DNA from: Peptostreptococcaceae bacterium
GTDB lineage: Bacteria > Bacillota_A > Clostridia > Peptostreptococcales > Anaerovoracaceae
Direction: 5' to 3'
DNA: 6,007 nt
Assembly: GCA_016650135.1 (NCBI GenBank)
Contig: JAENWH010000131.1
Location: 1-6,007 of the forward strand
In this document: positions 1 through 4,271 of the stretch, piece by piece
How positions within the stretch are numbered: the stretch's first letter is position 1
Layout of the letters: each line of letters begins with the position of its first letter
Position numbers and translations under genes: made by a program
The notes under the pieces: model-generated
Told to the model about the DNA's origin: nothing
The model's input: only the letters and a program-made list of their open reading frames with translations
Database searches by the model: none

Positions 1-60
1 TACATGAAAAAGGATTCTGAGCAAGACAAACTTGATCAATTGAAAATATTAACAATATAA
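1..60 (+). CDS. 3' end of an unidentified plus-strand gene (partial)
   Basis: Frame 1 is open from the window edge and ends in TAA at 58-60. It gives 19 residues rich in Lys, Asp and Gln, ending ..LDQLKILTI. The other two plus frames hit stops almost at once. A strong hairpin terminator begins five bases after the stop, which is what one expects behind a real gene. There is too little protein to assign a family. If real, this gene converges on the minus-strand ferredoxin gene and shares a bidirectional terminator with it. A chance open frame of this length is possible, so confidence is moderate. Confidence 0.45.
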   Translation, partial: YMKKDSEQDKLDQLKILTI

Positions 61-64
61 CAAA

Positions 65-112
65 ACCCCAGGAAGATGATTACAAAAGATCTGATTCCTG
101 GGGTATTTATTT
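65..112. terminator. Bidirectional rho-independent terminator
   Basis: A perfect 10-bp inverted repeat, accccaggaa (65-74) and ttcctggggt (95-104), encloses a 20-base loop. On the plus strand the stem runs into tatttattt; on the minus strand it runs into ttttgttatatt. It can therefore end both the plus-strand gene tail at 1-60 and the minus-strand ferredoxin gene that stops at 225. Confidence 0.8.
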
Positions 113-150
113 GGGATTGCGCCCCCGCGTTGAGCACTTACAAATAAATC

Positions 151-172
151 ATATTGACAAAAAAATATTGAC
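151..172 (+). repeat. 8-bp direct repeat ATATTGAC, two copies
   Basis: ATATTGAC occurs at 151-158 and again at 165-172, 14 bases apart start to start, separated by an A-run. The first copy contains TTGACA, which resembles a -35 box. No convincing -10 box follows at normal spacing and no plus-strand gene begins nearby. The function is unknown. Confidence 0.4.
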
Positions 173-190
173 CGCAGAATTATCTTAACT

Positions 191-208
191 TCTAGCCTCT
201 AGCCTCTA
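191..208. repeat. 7-bp tandem repeat tctagcc (2.5 copies)
   Basis: Two full copies of tctagcc (191-197 and 198-204) are followed by a partial copy, tcta (205-208). The repeat sits just downstream of the stop codon of the minus-strand ferredoxin gene and before the terminator. It is outside any coding region and may be a small variable-number or dispersed intergenic repeat. Confidence 0.55.
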
Positions 209-224
209 AGTTCATCAAATATTT

Positions 225-881
225 TCATGGTCTTTTACTCACTTTCATTTTTCTGCTATAGTTAATCGCATCTTCAGGGCATATAAATTCACAATTAAAA
301 CATTGATGACATAATTGGGGATTAATTTCAGCCTTTCTATTTTGGGGTGATACAACAATTGCTTCCGCAGGACACGTTGTTTCACATAATTTACAACCAA
401 CACACTTATCTAAATTAATTCTTTTTGATAAGAATGCAAACCTTCCTATAAGCCCTTGCAATATTCCAAAAGGACATACCTTGTTATGAAAAACTTCCGG
501 TTTGTATCTTAAAGTTACCAACACAGAAAATATCAATAAATACAGTAAGACAGGGATCTCACCTCCAGTCAGTTTTTTTATTACCACCATCGTAAGAACA
601 CCGCCTATTAGCAAAACCCACCCTAACCAACCATTCTCAAGCCACTTAGGAGAGTCTTTAAGTTTAATATTGAACTTATTTAATAATGTCTCTGTACCAA
701 TCATCAGAGTATTCATTGGGCAAATCCACCCACAAAATATCCTGCCAAAAAATAATGCTGCAACCAAGCTTATCCCAAAAATACCTAACCAGAGCGTTGG
801 GCTTCCTTTTGACATTATAAAAATGAATATTCCCAAAAAAATAATTCGTATTATATTTATCTGCAATCGTTTTGATCTCAT
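225..881 (-). CDS. Membrane-bound 4Fe-4S ferredoxin protein, NapH/CcoG-like
   Basis: This is probably an electron-transfer protein of the cytoplasmic membrane. With the start at 881 it has 218 residues. Hydrophobic segments lie near residues 8-23, 30-48, 86-101 and 110-123. The motif FCGWICP (C50, C54) and the later KVCPFG (C136) are typical of the NapH/NosR/CcoG polyferredoxin membrane family. The C-terminal part carries two ferredoxin motifs: C160, C163, C166, C170-Pro and C191, C194, C197, C201-Pro. I chose Met at 879-881 because GGAG (890-893) lies 8 bases upstream. The longer reading from 908 adds nine residues but has no clear ribosome site. Terminators on both sides suggest a single-gene transcript. 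No reductase or cytochrome partner is in the window, so the electron donor and acceptor are unknown. Family assignment is firm; the exact role is not. Confidence 0.88.
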   Translation of the reverse strand: MRSKRLQINIIRIIFLGIFIFIMSKGSPTLWLGIFGISLVAALFFGRIFCGWICPMNTLMIGTETLLNKFNIKLKDSPKWLENGWLGWVLLIGGVLTMVVIKKLTGGEIPVLLYLLIFSVLVTLRYKPEVFHNKVCPFGILQGLIGRFAFLSKRINLDKCVGCKLCETTCPAEAIVVSPQNRKAEINPQLCHQCFNCEFICPEDAINYSRKMKVSKRP

Positions 882-889
882 TCCCAATT

Positions 890-893
890 CTCC
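890..893 (-). promoter_or_regulatory. Ribosome binding site that decides the ferredoxin gene start
   Basis: On the minus strand GGAG sits 8 bases before the ATG at 879-881, an ideal spacing. The upstream in-frame ATGs at 906-908 and 900-902 have no proper site: the first is preceded by taagaaa and the second directly abuts GGAG. The hexamer ATGGAG occurs three times here (908-903, 902-897, 895-890), which creates the extra start codons. Confidence 0.65.
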
Positions 894-929
894 ATTCTCC
901 ATCTCCATTTTCTTAAAGTTCGATACAGT

Positions 930-957
930 GTGCTAACATTTAGTTCATAAATGTCAA
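930..957 (-). promoter_or_regulatory. Candidate promoter for the ferredoxin gene
   Basis: The minus strand has a perfect TTGACA -35 box (957-952). After a 16-base spacer comes TAGCAC (935-930), a weak -10 box preceded by TG one base upstream, as in extended -10 promoters. It lies between the terminator of the upstream unit and the gene start, where a promoter is needed. The poor -10 keeps confidence low. Confidence 0.4.
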
Positions 958-960
958 TTA

Positions 961-990
961 AACAAAAAACTCCTGGAAATCAACCAGGAG
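961..990 (-). terminator. Rho-independent terminator of the cupin-hemerythrin unit
   Basis: Inverted repeat ctcctgg (970-976) and ccaggag (984-990) with a 7-base loop. On the minus strand the stem is followed by six T residues and then gtt. It ends transcription coming from the cupin-hemerythrin unit and separates that unit from the ferredoxin gene. Confidence 0.8.
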
Positions 991-1147
991 CCTATATTCA
1001 ATATTTTCTTTTGGTTCTGTAATTTCTGTTTGTGTCGGCTCTACATCAGGAACATTTACATTAGCATGAATTAGGTTTTGTAGTTCAGATGAGTGCGCCA
1101 ACCCAGTTCTATTTAGTTATTCAATAAGAACACCACTTCAGTAACGA

Positions 1148-1534
1148 TTAATGCACTTCAAACTCTTCCGCCCATTTATGAATCATTGCATGCAATTCCT
1201 CATGAACACCATGCCCTATAATATTTTCTTCGTGCTGTTCAAACTTCTCAAATATTTCATCCTGCTTTGCCTCATCTAATATTTTATCTGCCTTAACAAA
1301 TAGAATATCGCCTTCATTTGGAATTCCTTGATTTTCCAGTTCTTTAAAAAAATAGTTTTCTTCTTTCCCATGATGGCATTTGTCTCCAAATGTTTTCAAA
1401 AAATATACTAATTCCTTTCCAAAATGCATTAATTTGGCATCTTCTACCTCTTATGAGATGATATTGTCAGTAATGTAAAGGACATGAAGAATAATATCAT
1501 GTTCTTTTCTGAGATCTTGCGTTGCTTTGCCCAT
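1148..1534 (-). pseudogene. Hemerythrin (HHE) domain protein, disrupted by a stop and an internal deletion
   Basis: Hemerythrins are di-iron, four-helix proteins that bind or sense O2 or NO. The original start is the ATG at 1532-1534, preceded by an AGGGGGT ribosome site. That frame reads 27 residues, including the helix-1 ligand motif RKEHD, then meets TAA at 1451-1453. The same frame continues after the stop with the helix-2 motif CHHGKEE. An open 93-residue frame restarts at the ATG at 1429, but its Shine-Dalgarno spacing is poor. At about 1309/1310, ..GIPNEG is joined directly to DILFVKADK... In intact relatives, as I know the family, these are separated by roughly 50-60 residues holding the third and fourth ligand histidines. 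The total is 128 codons plus stop, against roughly 180 for the family. With helix 1 cut off and the middle missing, a working di-iron site is very unlikely. It lies 54 bases downstream of the cupin gene, probably co-transcribed. Confidence 0.8.
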
Positions 1535-1588
1535 AATCAGTACCCCCTTTAGTTCTTTCTTATAAGCTTTAAAATATACTGCTAGTTT

Positions 1589-1906
1589 TTAGTGATTTTT
1601 TTGTTCTGGTATCTTTATAACAATCAATTCTAAAGTATCTTCATGCTGATTTTTTACGTTCATTTTTGTGTTATATGGAATTTTTATGATGCTACCTGCA
1701 TCGTATTCTTTATTCTCTTGATCATTTATCCGAATTGAAAGTTCTCCTTTTAATACAGTCATATAAAGTGTAGCATCTGTATAGTGCTCAGGCAAACCGT
1801 CATTCTCGGGTAAAACCATATGAAGATAATTTAAATTTTCATCTTGGATTACCTTTTCTATAATTTTTTCACTTCTTAAAGTCATTTCAAATTTCTGTTC
1901 AATCAT
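1589..1906 (-). CDS. Small cupin-domain protein with degenerate metal site
   Basis: This 105-residue protein fits a single cupin beta-barrel. The core runs from about residue 38 to 98, with alternating beta-strand patterns (LYMTVLKGELSIRI and TLELIVIKIP). Motif 1 keeps H41 and G54, but the second His is T43 and the Glu position is Leu. Motif 2 keeps G71, P77 and N86, but its Gly and His positions are N79 and M82. Only one of the four usual metal ligands is left, so enzymatic metal chemistry is doubtful; a binding, sensing or structural role is more likely. The start is supported by AGGA nine bases upstream. It is the first gene of a unit that continues into the hemerythrin remnant and is preceded by a promoter with an operator-like inverted repeat. 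No specific function can be given. Confidence 0.82.
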   Translation of the reverse strand: MIEQKFEMTLRSEKIIEKVIQDENLNYLHMVLPENDGLPEHYTDATLYMTVLKGELSIRINDQENKEYDAGSIIKIPYNTKMNVKNQHEDTLELIVIKIPEQKNH

Positions 1907-1961
1907 AATATTGTATCCTTTCTTGATCAGTAATAATTATTTATATTTACCGTCTAACCCT

Positions 1962-1967
1962 ATTATA
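1962..1967 (-). promoter_or_regulatory. -10 box of the cupin-hemerythrin promoter
   Basis: A perfect TATAAT lies on the minus strand at 1967-1962, about 55 bases before the cupin start codon. At a 17-base spacer the -35 position reads cataaa, a poor match, which suggests the promoter needs an activator. The predicted transcription start is near 1955. Confidence 0.6.
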
Positions 1968-1989
1968 TACTTGCAGCCAGCTTTTTTAT

Positions 1990-2003
1990 GTTGCATACGC
2001 AAC
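1990..2003. promoter_or_regulatory. 14-bp inverted repeat, CRP/FNR-type operator candidate
   Basis: The plus strand reads GTTGC-atac-GCAAC, perfect 5-bp arms around 4 bases. This is the 5-4-5 architecture of CRP/FNR-family sites such as FNR (TTGAT-N4-ATCAA). Its centre (1996.5) lies 41.5 bases upstream of the start predicted from the TATAAT box, the classic position for class II activation. The half-site GTTGC differs from canonical FNR, so the regulator is unidentified; none is encoded in the window. Confidence 0.55.
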
Positions 2004-2137
2004 GCAAAGGGATTAAATCAAGGTTTTTAATGGCACAGTATTTCAGTCAGTATTATTAGTATATGCTTTTTTCAAAAAATTCTATATCACTATTAACTGT
2101 TATTACATAAATGATTATTTCTATTTCGACAAATAAA

Positions 2138-2153
2138 ACTAAACAAGTTTAGT
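2138..2153. promoter_or_regulatory. 16-bp palindrome, possible repressor operator
   Basis: The sequence is ACTAAAC-AA-GTTTAGT: perfect 7-bp arms around two bases. It is too A+T-rich and lacks the T-run of a terminator on either side. On the minus strand it lies between TTGTGA and TATTTG, which are 17 bases apart and could be weak -35 and -10 boxes, so it may be an operator in a promoter spacer. No matching regulator gene is visible. Confidence 0.4.
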
Positions 2154-2403
2154 CACAATAAAAAATGTGGCTTTGCCTTGCTTGTGCGATTCTAGGGTTT
2201 AATTCTAGGTCGTACTTTTTTCTTGCTCAATATGTTTTCACATAATAAAATATAATTGGTGATAAACTATGACGAAACCTACCATTAAAAAAATTTTTTG
2301 AGATCGTTGGGTAACTAGGCCTTGCCCTGTTTCAATTTCCATAATTATTTGAAGCTTTTGGTTTCTTTTTTTCGGTTTCTTTTAATAACGATATTTTTTA
2401 TAA

Positions 2404-2442
2404 AAATTAAAATCAAACGACCATGTAAATACATAGTCGTTT
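2404..2442 (-). terminator. Rho-independent terminator of the RND-TolC operon
   Basis: The two halves, aaacgac.atgt (2415-2426) and acat.gtcgttt (2431-2442), form a 12-bp stem with an attt loop. The one imperfect pair is G-U in minus-strand RNA but C-A in plus-strand RNA, so the hairpin is stronger in the minus direction. It is followed there by gattttaattttt. It lies 20 bases past the stop of the SLH-TolC gene and closes the efflux operon. Confidence 0.85.
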
Positions 2443-2461
2443 TGGTTGCTGTTCTTGACGA

Positions 2462-4213
2462 TTAAAATATTACAGAATAAGTCCCCACTGTCGTTGACTG
2501 TTCATAGGCAACCACTGCAAGTTTCAGTTTCAGCAGACTTTGTGAATACTGGAGCTGAGATGCAAATAATCCTGCCTGAGCAAGTTGTACATCTGTAAGA
2601 GTCGCCATTCCCATGTCGTACTGTAGTTTTGCAAGTCTGAAGGTTTCGGCCGCTTTATCTGCATTCATCCTGCCAAGGTCAACACTGGACTTGGAATTCA
2701 GCATATCCATATATTTGCTTCTGACATCAAGTTCCATTTTAGCCGGCATTTCCTTGTAATTCTTTTGTGCAAGCATTAAATCAGCCTGCGCCTGAAGGTA
2801 ATAAGAAGATGCTTTGGAATAGCTGTTGCCCACCTCAATCAAGTTTAATTCCTTATATTTTAATGAAAAAGCTGCAGCGGTTATTTCATTCCTATTGGCA
2901 ACTGCCAAAGAGATTGCATTGTTCAGGTTAATGGTTGAAATTTGTGTCACTGCCAGACTGTCTGTAGGTGTTACATTCTGCATGGTAAAGAAATCGAAAT
3001 TCAGATTATAGCTGATTCTTGCAAGAGCTTCCCTACTTTGTGCTGCGGCTAGATCAACGCTTGCCTGATTATAGGAGGTCTCCGCTTTCAGCACATCCTG
3101 TTTTGAAACCACACCGAGTCTGAATTTTGTATTTGTATTTTTAAGGATTGTCTCTTGCGTCGCCAGGTTTCCCTTGCTGATGCTGGCTGCTTCTATGGCC
3201 TGCTTCAATTCAAAGTAGGTCTTTACTGCATCTGCAGTCAATACGTTTATTTCTGCATTATAGTTATTGGTTGATTGAGCCAATGCAAAATTTGCTGCTA
3301 ATCTTGCCATTTCCTTTTGTGTTCTTGAGCTGGTTATTTCTCCAAATACAGGGACGACTGTGCCTTCCCTGACTTTTCTATAGGAGCTGAAATAGCTTTC
3401 TGTTTTTGCCTGATTCGCCGCAAGATTTATTTTAGCCATTTCGATGCCAGCGCCACTTGTCATCACAAGAGTTTTAGCCTGTGCCAAGGACATTTTCATC
3501 TCTTCCCCGGTAAAAATCATCCCATTCCCAAGATTCACATCTGTTGCTCGGCTGCCAGCAATCGGCTGAACCGCTGATGGTGTTGTCCCATTGGCATTTC
3601 CAACCGGTACCTGCAAATCTGCTTCCTCAATCATGGCCAGTCCGTTAAAAATGATTTTAGCGGTCATCCCTTTTGTCACTTGAATCGGTGCACTCATTAC
3701 CGTTGCCATCCCGTCAAACAATCCCAGGGTTGTGGCTTTCTCCATATAATTAGAAGGATATTGACCCCCAAGCCCGACATCTGTATAGCCGGATGCTCTC
3801 ATGACCATTGTGGTGATTTCTTCACTGCTAACAAGCGCTCCTGGTTTAAAAGTTCCATCAGGATACCCATTTACAATGCCCATTTTAGACGCGTATCCAA
3901 TATATCCTTCTGCCCATCCGTAACCTGACATATCAGCAAACCCGCTGTTGATTGGTTGTGCCTCTGTTCCGGTCACCTCCGCAACTGGTGGATTGATCGC
4001 TTTGACAACCATGATGCAGGCTTGCGCTCTTGTCAGCGTGCTGTCAGGGTAAAATTTACCATCCACGTCTCCAGTGATGATATCTTTTTCAGATAAAACT
4101 TTTATTGCCTCTTCATATACATTACCGGACACATCTGACGGAACTACTGCCGCAAATGCCAAACCCGAACTTAGCATTAATATTACCACTACCATTGATA
4201 TTATTCTTTTCAT
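2462..4213 (-). CDS. SLH-domain TolC-like efflux channel protein
   Basis: This 583-residue exported protein probably forms the outer conduit of the RND pump encoded just upstream. Residues 1-21 are a signal peptide with the cleavage motif AFA-A. SLH repeats follow at about 24-73 (with LTRAQ), 88-141, and a degenerate one at 154-197. SLH domains normally bind cell-wall polymers. After a linker (about 200-235), residues 239-408 and 426-570 are two TolC/OEP-type helical repeats. They carry the family's Gly turns FRLGVVSKQDVL and YDMGMATLTDVQ, followed by long Ala/Gln/Leu helices. The stretches where the outer-membrane beta-strands normally lie are short (about 284-296) or absent (about 462-490). 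AAGGAG eight bases before the ATG supports the start. It lies 58 bases after the RND gene and before a terminator, so it is the last gene of the operon. The domain call is firm; the wall-spanning role is inferred. Confidence 0.9.
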   Translation of the reverse strand: MKRIISMVVVILMLSSGLAFAAVVPSDVSGNVYEEAIKVLSEKDIITGDVDGKFYPDSTLTRAQACIMVVKAINPPVAEVTGTEAQPINSGFADMSGYGWAEGYIGYASKMGIVNGYPDGTFKPGALVSSEEITTMVMRASGYTDVGLGGQYPSNYMEKATTLGLFDGMATVMSAPIQVTKGMTAKIIFNGLAMIEEADLQVPVGNANGTTPSAVQPIAGSRATDVNLGNGMIFTGEEMKMSLAQAKTLVMTSGAGIEMAKINLAANQAKTESYFSSYRKVREGTVVPVFGEITSSRTQKEMARLAANFALAQSTNNYNAEINVLTADAVKTYFELKQAIEAASISKGNLATQETILKNTNTKFRLGVVSKQDVLKAETSYNQASVDLAAAQSREALARISYNLNFDFFTMQNVTPTDSLAVTQISTINLNNAISLAVANRNEITAAAFSLKYKELNLIEVGNSYSKASSYYLQAQADLMLAQKNYKEMPAKMELDVRSKYMDMLNSKSSVDLGRMNADKAAETFRLAKLQYDMGMATLTDVQLAQAGLFASQLQYSQSLLKLKLAVVAYEQSTTVGTYSVIF

Positions 4214-4271
4214 CGTTTAATCTCCTTTTCAGCCAGTTTATACGGACATTTAGCTCACTTAACATCCATAC

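Larger units (their letters stand above)
1907..2461. other. A+T-rich intergenic stretch with regulatory repeats, no convincing gene
   Basis: This 555-base stretch holds the cupin promoter and operator on its left and the efflux-operon terminator on its right. Between them are a 16-bp palindrome (2138-2153), a direct repeat of ATTCTAGG (2189-2196 and 2202-2209) and an A7T6 run (2287-2299). Several tiny open frames occur: 2165-2245 and 2269-2301 on the plus strand, 2238-2342 on the minus strand. None looks like a supported gene. Part of it may be decayed mobile or genic DNA. Confidence 0.5.

Noticed and set aside
119..140. G+C-rich patch gcgcccccgcgttgagcac as part of an RNA gene
   Set aside because: No tRNA cloverleaf or T-loop motif can be built around it, and no pairing partner is close by.
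502..936. Plus-strand open frame of 144 codons
   Set aside because: It is antisense to the ferredoxin gene, whose cysteine motifs are unmistakable. It has no recognisable domain and no ribosome site support.
2165..2245. Plus-strand 26-codon frame starting MWLCLACAIL
   Set aside because: There is no Shine-Dalgarno site, no terminator and no match to a known small protein; it is probably chance.
2287..2299. A7T6 run as a terminator
   Set aside because: Pure A/T inverted sequence without a G+C stem would not form a stable terminator hairpin; more likely bent DNA or chance.
2238..2342. Minus-strand 34-codon frame
   Set aside because: No ribosome site upstream of the ATG at 2342. It overlaps other tiny frames in A+T-rich DNA.
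2826..3928. Two short plus-strand frames (2826-3011, 3680-3928)
   Set aside because: Both lie antisense within the SLH-TolC coding sequence and show no domain.
4214..4271. Separate promoter for the SLH-TolC gene
   Set aside because: The 58-base gap holds a strong ribosome site but no convincing -35/-10 pair or terminator, so co-transcription with the RND gene is simpler.
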